64,000 nucleotides of DNA, taken from Desulfitibacter sp. BRH_c19 (GTDB lineage Bacteria > Bacillota > DSM-16504 > Desulfitibacterales > Desulfitibacteraceae). A program made the position numbers and the translations under genes. The stretch is taken from the NCBI GenBank assembly GCA_001515945.1, contig LOER01000046.1, positions 1 through 64,000 on the forward strand. Reading direction: 5' to 3'. This document shows positions 18,209-26,449 of this stretch, one piece after another (positions within the stretch are counted from its first letter, which is position 1; every line of letters begins with the position of its first letter). The notes beneath the pieces were generated by a model, which saw nothing but the letters and a program-made list of their open reading frames with translations, made no database searches and was not told the origin of the DNA.

Positions 18209-19866
18209 CTTTTCAATTCCTCTTTCGACCAAGTATTAATAACAGATTGTTTTTCAAGCAACCCCCTTTTTGCTGTTTTAATACCGAACTCTATGTCTTG
18301 AAGAGATTTAATGCTGTGAGCATCAGTATTAATTGCAATAGGTATCTCATATTTTTGCGAAAGCTTTACATTTTCTGAATTTAAATCAAGTCGATCAGGT
18401 GATGAGTTTATTTCTAATGCGGTACCAGTTTTTTCTGCAAGTGAAAATATTCTTTCTAGGTTAATAAGGGTACTGTTTCTTCTTCCTAATATCCTGCCAG
18501 TAGGGTGAGCAAGAATGTCTACATTGGGATTTTTTATTGCATTCTCTACCCTTACAGTTATAGTTTCTTCATCTTGCCGTAAATTATTATGTACTGAAGC
18601 TATTATCAGATCTGTATTTTCTAATATTTGATCTGGATAATCCAAGTCTCCCGCTTTCAAAATATCTACCTCTATGCCTGTGAAAACATTAAAATCCTTT
18701 AAGTTTTTATTAATTTCAGAAACGATTTGGTGTTGCTTATGTATTTGTTCAATTGAAAGACCACTTGCGACCGTCAAGGTTCTAGAATGGTCTGTAATAG
18801 CCATGTATTCATAACCCTTTTTTTGGCCTGCTTCAACCATTTCTTCGATGGTGTTGACACCATCGCTCCAATTGCTATGAATATGCAGGTCACCTTTTAT
18901 ATCTTCTAATTCAATTAATTCTGGAATACTTCGTTCCTTTGACCACTCTAGCACTTCGCTACTTTCCCTAATTTCTGGACTTATGAACTGGATATTTGCT
19001 CTAATAAAGATATCCTCTTCAGAGTCAAGATTAGTCAAATTAAGATTAGCAGTATCTAGCTTTTTGAAAAATGCATCAAGATATTTTTTACTGCCTGTAT
19101 AATGGTGCAAACAAAAAAAGAAATTATCTCTACAAAAATTGATTTCTATTGGTAAGTTTATCTTTGTAAGTAACCCAATCATTTGACTGTTACTTTGTAA
19201 TACCTTACTGACAAGTGGGTGTTTTCCAAGAACCCTTGCAGTTAATTCTTTATCTTCACATTTTACTACTAAGATTATTTTTTCAATCATCTCTTGTGCT
19301 CTTCGCACTTCCCCGGCTATTGATGCATTTTTTACATTTGAAAGGTTAGTGAGAATATGCAAAAAATCTTTGGCAATATATGTTGCCATACCCAGCGGGA
19401 AAATATTTCGAGGATTATTCAGGAGGTCAATACCCCTAATAAGAGATAATTCAGTTTTGCTACCCATTCCTGGCAGTTGACGAATTCGCTTCTCTTTGGC
19501 AGCTTTTTCTAGGCCGTGAAGATTAGTGATATTCAATGTATTATATATTTGTTTAATTACTTTAGTTTCTATACCAGGGATATCTAAAAGCCCCTGCACA
19601 TTCCTGGGAATTTTCTGCTTCAAATAGAATAACCTTTTACTTTTTCTTGTTTTTAAAATTTCCTGGATATCTTTGATTACGTCAATGTGAAAAGTGTGTT
19701 TTCTTTTTGAAGAGTATTCTTTAATGAATTCATAACCACTACCATTATATTTTTTAAGTAATTTAGAAGCTTTCCGATAGTCATTTGTTTTTAAGGTGTT
19801 TTCATTTAATAATTCCATATAATCGGATATTTGCTGTAAAATCCAAGCTATTTCAATACTTGTCAT
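18187..19866 (-). CDS. polX: PolX-like protein: degenerate family X polymerase plus PHP domain
   Basis: A 559-residue protein in the PolX layout: N-terminal 8-kDa-like helices, two helix-hairpin-helix motifs (LLDIPGIETK near 93, LPGMGSKTEL near 129), a polymerase X core and a C-terminal PHP domain. The PHP metal sites look complete (DLHIHSNWSDG near 322, ITDHS, ASVHNN, LAHPTGR, INTDAHS). The polymerase catalytic site is not: where the family has a GSxRR then DxD, this protein has GEVRR followed by EKIILVV, and the third Asp position reads IEINF. DNA synthesis is therefore doubtful while the PHP exonuclease may work. Start is ATG. Confidence 0.85.
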   Translation of the reverse strand: MTSIEIAWILQQISDYMELLNENTLKTNDYRKASKLLKKYNGSGYEFIKEYSSKRKHTFHIDVIKDIQEILKTRKSKRLFYLKQKIPRNVQGLLDIPGIETKVIKQIYNTLNITNLHGLEKAAKEKRIRQLPGMGSKTELSLIRGIDLLNNPRNIFPLGMATYIAKDFLHILTNLSNVKNASIAGEVRRAQEMIEKIILVVKCEDKELTARVLGKHPLVSKVLQSNSQMIGLLTKINLPIEINFCRDNFFFCLHHYTGSKKYLDAFFKKLDTANLNLTNLDSEEDIFIRANIQFISPEIRESSEVLEWSKERSIPELIELEDIKGDLHIHSNWSDGVNTIEEMVEAGQKKGYEYMAITDHSRTLTVASGLSIEQIHKQHQIVSEINKNLKDFNVFTGIEVDILKAGDLDYPDQILENTDLIIASVHNNLRQDEETITVRVENAIKNPNVDILAHPTGRILGRRNSTLINLERIFSLAEKTGTALEINSSPDRLDLNSENVKLSQKYEIPIAINTDAHSIKSLQDIEFGIKTAKRGLLEKQSVINTWSKEELKRWLRKKK

Positions 19867-19893
19867 TTAATCACCTTAATATAATAATTTTAA

Positions 19894-19924
19894 GAATAAC
19901 CCGGTGTATAATGCCGGGTTATTC
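19894..19924 (-). terminator. Hairpin between zapA and the PolX-like gene
   Basis: A GAATAACCCGG/CCGGGTTATTC stem, 11 bp, lies in the 68-base gap. On the minus strand it is followed by TTAAAATTATTATA, an imperfect U-run, so it may be a terminator or a processing hairpin. Confidence 0.55.
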
Positions 19925-19934
19925 TATTTCTTTG

Positions 19935-20207
19935 TTACTTTGTTGCTTTTTTCTCATCTTCTATTAAATCTAAAAGCCATGTATAGTCGTCCCTAGTTTT
20001 AGTTAATTCATCTGCAAGATTTAAGGCTGTCAAGACTGCAATTTTTACTTGAGGCATATGGGGGTTATTCTGATGAATTTTATTCATCAAATCATTAACT
20101 TCTCCAGCTACCTTTAGAATATGCTCTGATGATTTATCTCCTATTATAATGTATTCTTGTCCAAGTAAATCAACTTTAACCCTAACCTTTTCCGCATTAT
20201 TCGTCAT
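19935..20207 (-). CDS. zapA: Cell division protein ZapA
   Basis: A 90-residue ZapA-like protein. The N-terminal VRVKVDLLGQEYIIIGDKSS-type strand and the later IAVLTALNLADELTKTRDDY helix are typical. ZapA tetramers cross-link FtsZ filaments at midcell. It lies 75 bases downstream of pheT on the same strand, the usual Firmicutes order, and starts with ATG after GAGGTGGC. Confidence 0.9.
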   Translation of the reverse strand: MTNNAEKVRVKVDLLGQEYIIIGDKSSEHILKVAGEVNDLMNKIHQNNPHMPQVKIAVLTALNLADELTKTRDDYTWLLDLIEDEKKATK

Positions 20208-20282
20208 AATGCCACCTCATTTTACAAAATCGTATTTTCTTAGCCTAATATTACCATTTCTTTTAATATTATAAAAGGAAAA

Positions 20283-22700
20283 TTATCTAAGTTGCGCACC
20301 AATATCACTTGAAAGGTTCTTTTGTATATTTTCGTGGACCTCGTTCACTTCAACATCTGTTAGTGTTTTTTCCATTGATTGATATATTAGTGAAAAAGCA
20401 AGACTTTTGTAACCGTCAGGAACCTGTTTTCCTCTATAAACATCAAACAAATGAAAGTCTTTAAGAAGGCTTCCTCCAAATTTTTTAATCACAAATTCCA
20501 CTTCTTTGACATTAATATCCTCTTTGATTAAGATAGCTAAATCCCTTTCAACTGTTGGATATTTTCCTATTTCCTTATAGATAGTATCGGATACGTAGAA
20601 ATCAGCCAATTTATCAAGATCAAATTCTAATAAATATACTGGGTTTTCTATTTCATAGTTTTCCATAACTAATGGATTAAGTTGCCCAATGCTACCCACA
20701 CCTATTCCTTGCACCTTGACAAGAGCTGTTCTTCCTGGATGTAAATATGGAATTTCAGTTAATGGTTCAAATTCAAGTTCTATATTAAGATTTTCCGCTA
20801 ATTGTTCAGCCATACCTTTAAGAAAGTAAAAATCCATATCTAGACTACCCCAACCCCAGCCCTTCCATGTTTTACCAGAAACAAGTATTCCTAGCTTCTT
20901 GGTTTCTTTTGGCAATAAATCAGAAGTTGAATAGTATACTCTTCCCAATTCAAAAATATTAACATCTTCTATTCTACGACTTTTATTTTTTACATAAACG
21001 TCAAGAAGATTGGAAATAAGGGTAGTTCTCATTATTGCTCCATCTTCACTTAATGGGTTACAGATTTTTACTGAATCCCTTAGCATGTGATCTTCTGAAA
21101 TATTTAATTTGTTATACACATTCTCATTGATAAAACTATATGTGATTACTTCCATGGAACCACAGGATACTAATGAGTTTCTAATAATTTCTTCAATAGA
21201 CTGCATTTTAGATTTTACCGTTCTTTCAATCGTTCCAAAGGGCATGGTAGTTGGTATATTATCTAAGCCGTAAAGCCTTGAAACCTCTTCTATTAGATCT
21301 ATTTCTCCTGTAACGTCTCCTCGATAGCTAGGGATAGATACAGTCATAGCATCTTGATTATTGATCTCTACCTGAAGTTCTATCCTTTCAAGTAATTCCT
21401 TTATTTCTTTTAATGAAAGATTAACACCAATGGTAGCATTTACTTTGCTTCTTCTAAGAACTATAGTTATAGGAGAATATTTTACAGGATACTCATCTAC
21501 AAATTCTTTTACTACTTTTCCCCCAGCTAGATCTCCAAGTAGCTGACATGCTCTATTTGCTGCCGTCTCTGTACGCACCTTATCCATACCCTTTTCAAAC
21601 CGCAAAGAGGCTTCCGATCGAAGATTAAGTTCTCGGGATGTTTTACGTACAGATATAGGATGAAAATGGGCTGACTCTATAATTATATTCTTGGTTCTAT
21701 CTGTAACCTCTGTATCATAGCCTCCCATAACTCCTGCAATTGCTATTGCTTTTTCAGGATCGGCAATAACAAGCATCTCATCATGTAACTTTCTGTCCTT
21801 TTCATCAAGAGTTTTGATAACTTCTGCATTTTCTGCACGCCTAACAATTATTTTTTGCTCTGAAACTAGGTCATGGTCAAATGCGTGTAGTGGCTGACCC
21901 ATTTCTAGCATAACGTAGTTGGTAATATCTACCACATTGTTTATGGGACGTACTCCAACTGCCTGAAGTCTTTTTTGCATCCACAGGGGAGATGGCATTA
22001 TTTTAACATCTCTAACAACCCTAGCTACGTATCTTTCACATAAGTCTGGACTAATAATCTCAACAGATACAGAATTTACGGTGCTTTCATCTAACGACAT
22101 TATTATTTCTGGAAACTTGACTTTTCCACCTGTTACGGCAGCTACTTCTTTAGCAATATTGATTATGCTTAAGCAGTCTGATCTATTTGGTGTTAAATCT
22201 AAAACAAGAACTACATCATCTAATCCTAAAACCTTTTTAGCGTCAGACCCTAAAGGAACACTTGCATCTAAAACTAGTATTCCATTTTTTTGTTCCTCCG
22301 GGATTAAGTTTTCATCTATTCCTAGTTCTTGCCCAGAACAGATCATTCCGCAGGACTCAATTCCCCTTATTTTAGCTTTACGTATTTTAATATCGTTTGG
22401 AAGCTTTGCTCCTGGTACAGCTACAACTACCTTTTGTCCCTTTTTAACATTGGGAGCTCCACAAATGATTTGTAAATCTTTATTTTCCTCATTTACATCT
22501 ACCACGCAAAGAGAGAGCTTATCAGCATTAGGATGTTGACCTGCTTCTTTTACCTCTCCCACATATATCTCTGATATTTCTTGCCCTAAGTATTCAATTG
22601 TATCAACAGCATTACCAGCGCTTGTTAATCTTTCAGCTAGTTCCTCAGGGCTAATATTGAACTTTACATATTCCCTTAACCAATTTAAAGAAACTCTCAC
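20283..22700 (-). CDS. pheT: Phenylalanyl-tRNA synthetase beta subunit
   Basis: An 805-residue PheT with all domains: the EMAP/OB tRNA-binding domain (about 40-150), the B3/B4 editing region with RPINNVVDITNYVMLEMGQPLHAFD near 250-275, the B5 domain, the catalytic-like core and the C-terminal anticodon-binding FDX-ACB domain (YPTVERDLAILI onwards). With PheS it forms the alpha2beta2 enzyme that charges tRNA-Phe and edits Tyr-tRNA-Phe. It starts 18 bases after pheS with AGGAGG upstream, and is under the same T-box. Confidence 0.96.
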   Translation of the reverse strand: MRVSLNWLREYVKFNISPEELAERLTSAGNAVDTIEYLGQEISEIYVGEVKEAGQHPNADKLSLCVVDVNEENKDLQIICGAPNVKKGQKVVVAVPGAKLPNDIKIRKAKIRGIESCGMICSGQELGIDENLIPEEQKNGILVLDASVPLGSDAKKVLGLDDVVLVLDLTPNRSDCLSIINIAKEVAAVTGGKVKFPEIIMSLDESTVNSVSVEIISPDLCERYVARVVRDVKIMPSPLWMQKRLQAVGVRPINNVVDITNYVMLEMGQPLHAFDHDLVSEQKIIVRRAENAEVIKTLDEKDRKLHDEMLVIADPEKAIAIAGVMGGYDTEVTDRTKNIIIESAHFHPISVRKTSRELNLRSEASLRFEKGMDKVRTETAANRACQLLGDLAGGKVVKEFVDEYPVKYSPITIVLRRSKVNATIGVNLSLKEIKELLERIELQVEINNQDAMTVSIPSYRGDVTGEIDLIEEVSRLYGLDNIPTTMPFGTIERTVKSKMQSIEEIIRNSLVSCGSMEVITYSFINENVYNKLNISEDHMLRDSVKICNPLSEDGAIMRTTLISNLLDVYVKNKSRRIEDVNIFELGRVYYSTSDLLPKETKKLGILVSGKTWKGWGWGSLDMDFYFLKGMAEQLAENLNIELEFEPLTEIPYLHPGRTALVKVQGIGVGSIGQLNPLVMENYEIENPVYLLEFDLDKLADFYVSDTIYKEIGKYPTVERDLAILIKEDINVKEVEFVIKKFGGSLLKDFHLFDVYRGKQVPDGYKSLAFSLIYQSMEKTLTDVEVNEVHENIQKNLSSDIGAQLR

Positions 22701-22718
22701 ACCTAATTCCTCCTATCT

Positions 22719-23744
22719 CTATTTAAACTGTTCTAAAAATCTAATGTCATTATCAAAAAATAATCGCAAATCATTAATGCCATATTTTAACATAGCTATT
22801 CTCTCTACACCCATACCAAAGGCAAATCCTCTTACCTCTTCAGGGTCATAGCCTGACATCTCCAATACTCTAGGATGCACCATACCACTACCTAAAATCT
22901 CCAGCCAACCAGTACCTGAACATACTCTGCAGCCAGAACCATGACACATTACACATGAGATATCAACTTCAGCACTTGGTTCGGTAAATGGAAAATAACT
23001 TGGTCTTAAACGGATCTCCACCCCTTCGCCGAACATTGCCTTTGCAAACGCCAATAGCGTCCCTTTTAAATCTCCTAAAGTAACCTCTCTATCAATCAAC
23101 AATCCTTCAACCTGGTGAAACATAGGTGAGTGGGTTGCGTCATCATCTCTTCTAAATACCTTTCCTGGTGCAATTATTCTTACAGGTAACTTTGGAGCAA
23201 TTTTTTCCATTACTCTTACCTGGACTGGCGACGTATGGGTTCTTAATAATACTTCTGATGTAATATAAAAAGAATCTTGCATATCTCTTGCTGGATGGTC
23301 TTTTGGTAAATTTAAGGCTTCAAAATTGTAATAATCGCTTTCTATTTCAGGTCCTTCGGCTATTGAATACCCTAAACCTTGAAAAATATCTTGGATTTCA
23401 TTTAAAACTTGACTAATTGGATGAATTCTTCCTACTCCTATTTTGTATCCAGGAAGTGTTACATCCTGCTGTTCCTGCTTCAATTTAGCTTCAGTCTCTT
23501 TAACTTTTAAGTCCTCAAGTTTTTGATCTAGTAATTTTTGAATACTATCTCTAACTTCATTGGCAATTTTTCCAACTTTAGGCCTTTCCTCTGAGGTGAG
23601 TTGCCCCATACCTCTTAATAATGATGTTAGTTCTCCTTTTTTGCCTAGGAATTTGATTTTTATTCCTTCTAAGTTAGACATATCTTGACAGTCTGTTATT
23701 TCACTATAAGCCTGATCTCTAATTATATTTAGCTTATCTATCAT
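22719..23744 (-). CDS. pheS: Phenylalanyl-tRNA synthetase alpha subunit
   Basis: A 341-residue class II synthetase subunit. An N-terminal coiled coil (about 1-90) is followed by the catalytic core with [14 protein letters not shown], motif 2 [18 protein letters not shown], and motif 3 [17 protein letters not shown]. It is the aminoacylating subunit of PheRS. The start follows GGGAGG by eleven bases, and the gene is preceded by a T-box leader with a Phe specifier. Confidence 0.97.
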   Translation of the reverse strand: MIDKLNIIRDQAYSEITDCQDMSNLEGIKIKFLGKKGELTSLLRGMGQLTSEERPKVGKIANEVRDSIQKLLDQKLEDLKVKETEAKLKQEQQDVTLPGYKIGVGRIHPISQVLNEIQDIFQGLGYSIAEGPEIESDYYNFEALNLPKDHPARDMQDSFYITSEVLLRTHTSPVQVRVMEKIAPKLPVRIIAPGKVFRRDDDATHSPMFHQVEGLLIDREVTLGDLKGTLLAFAKAMFGEGVEIRLRPSYFPFTEPSAEVDISCVMCHGSGCRVCSGTGWLEILGSGMVHPRVLEMSGYDPEEVRGFAFGMGVERIAMLKYGINDLRLFFDNDIRFLEQFK

Positions 23745-23789
23745 ATAAATCTTTAACCTCCCTACGTTTAGTTAATAATCGGGGATACA

Positions 23790-24045
23790 CCGAAATGTCC
23801 CCAAAATAAAAATGCTCTCTTCCCCAAGGGACGAAAGCATATTCGTGGTACCACCCTATTTAATCTATGAACAAATGAATTCATAAGATTATCTCATGAT
23901 TTGATAACGGTGTATTCACCGGCCTTCCCTACTGAGGTTTCAAAAAGGCAGCTCTTGGGTGAATTTCATTATTTTTATCTCTGGTAAAGCTTTCAATCAA
24001 GACTCTACCTCCCTGAAGAGATTTGAAAATAATTACTTATCCCAT
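23790..24045 (-). promoter_or_regulatory. T-box riboswitch, Phe specifier, controlling pheS-pheT
   Basis: The minus strand has the T-box core AGGGTGGTACCACG (about 23842-23855). It is followed by a terminator (ATGCTTTCGTCCC pairing with GGGGAAGAGAGCAT, then TTTTTATTTT). Upstream is stem I starting GGGATAAGTA, and the specifier loop GAAATTCACC with the codon TTC (23961-23963), which matches Phe. Uncharged tRNA-Phe should pair with the specifier and T-box and allow read-through into pheS. The specifier assignment is by sequence context and fits the downstream gene. Confidence 0.92.
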
Positions 24046-24229
24046 TCATAGCTATTTCTACCCTGATATTCTACTGTACAATCAACTTTTTGTACATAAT
24101 ATAGGCTCTTATTGATCCAGTTTTTTCAAAAATCCTCCAAAAAATTTCAGCAGGTAGAAACACAGGGCATACACCAACCTTTCCAGTTTTGGATTACAGT
24201 AGTATTATATCATATTTTTAAAACCATAA

Positions 24230-25030
24230 TCAAGAAAGGTGGCCATGATTTAAGTACCTTTGACGAACAACATCATAAATAATTATGCCTGCTGCTACAG
24301 CTGCATTTAAGGATTCTGTGCTACCTAAGATTGGTATTTTAATCTTTTTATTACTTGCTTCCTTCCACTTGTGAGAAGGTCCTTTGTTTTCATTACCTAT
24401 AATTATTGCTACTGGTTCTTTTAGATTAACAGAGAAATAATATTCATTAGTATCTAAATCAGCTACTAAGATATCTACTTTATTATATTTTAACCAGTTA
24501 ATGGCTTCACTATCTTTTAATTCAGTAATAATAGGAATTTGAAACAATGCTCCCATTGTGGCCCTTATAACTTTAGAATTATATAAATCTACAGTTCCTT
24601 CAGTCAATAAAACAGCACTCGCATTTGCTGCGGCACTTGTCCTTATAATGGTCCCAAGATTTCCTGGATCCTGTATTCCATTTAATACTATGAATAAAGG
24701 GCTTTGGTCAATTATAAGATCTGCAAGTGAGTGTCTAATTTGTTTCGCTACAGCTATTACACCCTGTGGAGATACTGTATCAGAAATCTCTCTAAACATT
24801 TTATTGTTAAACCTTAATACTTGACAATCATCACAATTAGCTGGTAATTTATCAATCATTTCACCAACAATCAGGTGCTCGATTATTACTCCATGAGCAA
24901 TAGCTTCCTCTATCAGTCTTGTACCTTCTAACAGAAATAAGCCACTATCATGTCTATTTTTTTTCTGGCTCAAAGATTTTGTTAATTTAAATACAGAATT
25001 ATCTTTGGAAGTAATATCTTTAAAATGCAT
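24230..25030 (-). CDS. SpoU/TrmH family RNA 2'-O-methyltransferase
   Basis: A 266-residue SPOUT methyltransferase. The N-terminal substrate-binding part has KNRHDSGLFLLEGTRLIEEA. The C-terminal knot shows LNGIQDPGNLGTIIRTSAA (motif 1 with the catalytic Arg), IIGNENKGPS (motif 2) and IPILGSTESLNAAVAAGIIIYD (motif 3). It uses S-adenosylmethionine to methylate a ribose 2'-OH, probably of 23S rRNA (RlmB/TsnR-like), though the exact base cannot be read from sequence. It lies between rplT and pheS, its common place in Clostridia. Confidence 0.9.
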   Translation of the reverse strand: MHFKDITSKDNSVFKLTKSLSQKKNRHDSGLFLLEGTRLIEEAIAHGVIIEHLIVGEMIDKLPANCDDCQVLRFNNKMFREISDTVSPQGVIAVAKQIRHSLADLIIDQSPLFIVLNGIQDPGNLGTIIRTSAAANASAVLLTEGTVDLYNSKVIRATMGALFQIPIITELKDSEAINWLKYNKVDILVADLDTNEYYFSVNLKEPVAIIIGNENKGPSHKWKEASNKKIKIPILGSTESLNAAVAAGIIIYDVVRQRYLNHGHLS

Positions 25031-25077
25031 TAAACGTAATACCCCTCTATGTATTGATATTAAAATTCATCCTATAG

Positions 25078-25112
25078 TAAAAAACGGCCTTTGTATTGTC
25101 AAAAGCCGTTTA
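25078..25112 (-). terminator. Terminator of infC-rpmI-rplT
   Basis: On the minus strand AAACGGCTTT pairs with AAAGGCCGTTT across a short loop and is followed by TTTTAC, nine bases after the rplT stop. Confidence 0.85.
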
Positions 25113-25120
25113 AGTTAAGA

Positions 25121-25474
25121 TTAGTTATTTTCTTTTGCAATACTAGCTAACTTTTCAAAAGCTTTAGCATCACTAACTGCTAATTCAGCTAGGATTTTTC
25201 TGTTAATATCAACACCAGCATTTTTCAATCCTCTTATAAAACGGTTATAGGATAGACCATTTATTCTAGCTGCTGCGTTAATTCTAGAAATCCATAATTT
25301 TCTAAAATCGCCTTTTCTTTTCTTACGATGTGCATAGGCATATGATAAAGACTTTAATACCTGCTGGTTAGCCGGTCTAAAAATCTTAGATTTTGCGCCA
25401 AAATAACCTTTTGCTAGTTTAAGAATCTTTTTATGTCTTTTACGAGCGGTTACACCCCTTTTAACTCTTGCCAT
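25121..25474 (-). CDS. rplT: 50S ribosomal protein L20
   Basis: A 117-residue, highly basic L20 ([19 protein letters not shown] at the start, [20 protein letters not shown] in the middle, [19 protein letters not shown]). It binds 23S rRNA early in 50S assembly and in Firmicutes represses its own operon through the leader. Last gene of infC-rpmI-rplT, with AGGAGG upstream of ATG. Confidence 0.98.
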   Translation of the reverse strand: MARVKRGVTARKRHKKILKLAKGYFGAKSKIFRPANQQVLKSLSYAYAHRKKRKGDFRKLWISRINAAARINGLSYNRFIRGLKNAGVDINRKILAELAVSDAKAFEKLASIAKENN

Positions 25475-25497
25475 ATATAGTTCCTCCTTTGCTATAA

Positions 25498-25692
25498 TTA
25501 TCTAGGAATAAGTTGATCCATTCTTTTTTGATCTCCTGCAGTAACTATGGTGCCTTTACGTAAATTTCTTTTTCTCTTGGCTGATTTTCTACCAAGCATA
25601 TGGCTTGTATAAGCTTTAGACCTTTTTATCTTGCCAGATGCAGTACGCTTAAATCTTTTGGCTGCTCCCCTATGGGTTTTCATTTTAGGCAT
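25498..25692 (-). CDS. rpmI: 50S ribosomal protein L35
   Basis: A 64-residue basic protein with the L35 signature [17 protein letters not shown] and the [18 protein letters not shown] stretch. It lies 23 bases after infC and 23 before rplT, the standard cluster. Confidence 0.98.
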   Translation of the reverse strand: MPKMKTHRGAAKRFKRTASGKIKRSKAYTSHMLGRKSAKRKRNLRKGTIVTAGDQKRMDQLIPR

Positions 25693-25715
25693 ATTTGCTT
25701 CCTCCCTTAATCTAT

Positions 25716-26228
25716 TTACTCTGCCTTTGGAACTAGGATCATTGTCATGTTTTTACCTTCTAATTTTGGAGGTTTCTCAACATTTGTTATTTCTTCTAAT
25801 TGTTTGGCTAGCTTAAGGCAAATAGCTCTACCTAATTCAGAGTGGGTAACTTCTCTACCTCTGAACATGATTGTTACCTTAACCTTATCACCATTTTCAA
25901 TAAACTTTATTGCATTTCTGGCTTTAGTTTGAAAATCATGCTCCTCAATACCTACTCTAAATTTAACCTCTTTTACATTGATAGTTTTCTGTTTTTTGCG
26001 AGATTCTCTTTCCTTTTTGCTTAGCTCAAACATATACTTGCCGTAATCCATGATACGACAGACAGGTGGTTTAGCTCCCGGTGAAATTTCTACTAAATCC
26101 ATTCCCTTTTCCATAGCAATTTGTAGTCCCTCTTTCGGAGACACTATCCCCAACTGTTCTCCAGTTTCACTAATAAGGCGAACCTCTCTTGTACGAATAG
26201 CCTCATTAATCCTTAATTCTTTACTAAT
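25716..26228 (-). CDS. infC: Translation initiation factor IF-3, AUU start
   Basis: A 170-residue IF-3 if begun at the ATT codon at 26228, which lies eight bases after GGAGGT. That start gives the family N-terminus ([18 protein letters not shown]) that would be lost if translation began at the TTG at 26153. The body has [19 protein letters not shown], the linker, and the C-terminal domain with [14 protein letters not shown]-3 prevents wrong initiation and is known to police its own AUU start in other bacteria, which gives autoregulation. First gene of the operon, after an L20-type leader and terminator. Confidence 0.95.
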   Translation of the reverse strand: MSKELRINEAIRTREVRLISETGEQLGIVSPKEGLQIAMEKGMDLVEISPGAKPPVCRIMDYGKYMFELSKKERESRKKQKTINVKEVKFRVGIEEHDFQTKARNAIKFIENGDKVKVTIMFRGREVTHSELGRAICLKLAKQLEEITNVEKPPKLEGKNMTMILVPKAE

Positions 26229-26263
26229 ATTTTGTCACCTCCATGAATTTTGCCCAATAGCAA

Positions 26264-26400
26264 CAAAAAAACGGACATACTATGCCCGTTTAAAATGCTA
26301 ATCAGTAACTAAAAATATACTGACAACGCAACCCTATAAGCGTTAGCCATAGGGTGAGAAGCTTCGGGCCTCTTCTTAAATATTAAATATGAAATTATAT
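26264..26400 (-). promoter_or_regulatory. L20-type leader with attenuator upstream of infC
   Basis: The minus strand between thrS and infC has GAAGCTTCTCACCCTATGG and AACGCTTATAGGGTTGCG, which can form the CCCTAT/ATAGGG stem of an L20 leader. It ends in a strong terminator (AAACGGGCATAGTATGTCCGTTTTTTT, 26264-26293, given here as its two arms and U-run). Firmicutes L20 binds such leaders to cause premature termination. The assignment rests on position and these motifs. Confidence 0.7.
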
Positions 26401-26449
26401 TTAATTCTCTAGTTGTGAATTATATCATGAGTTTAAGTATCCTGTCAAA

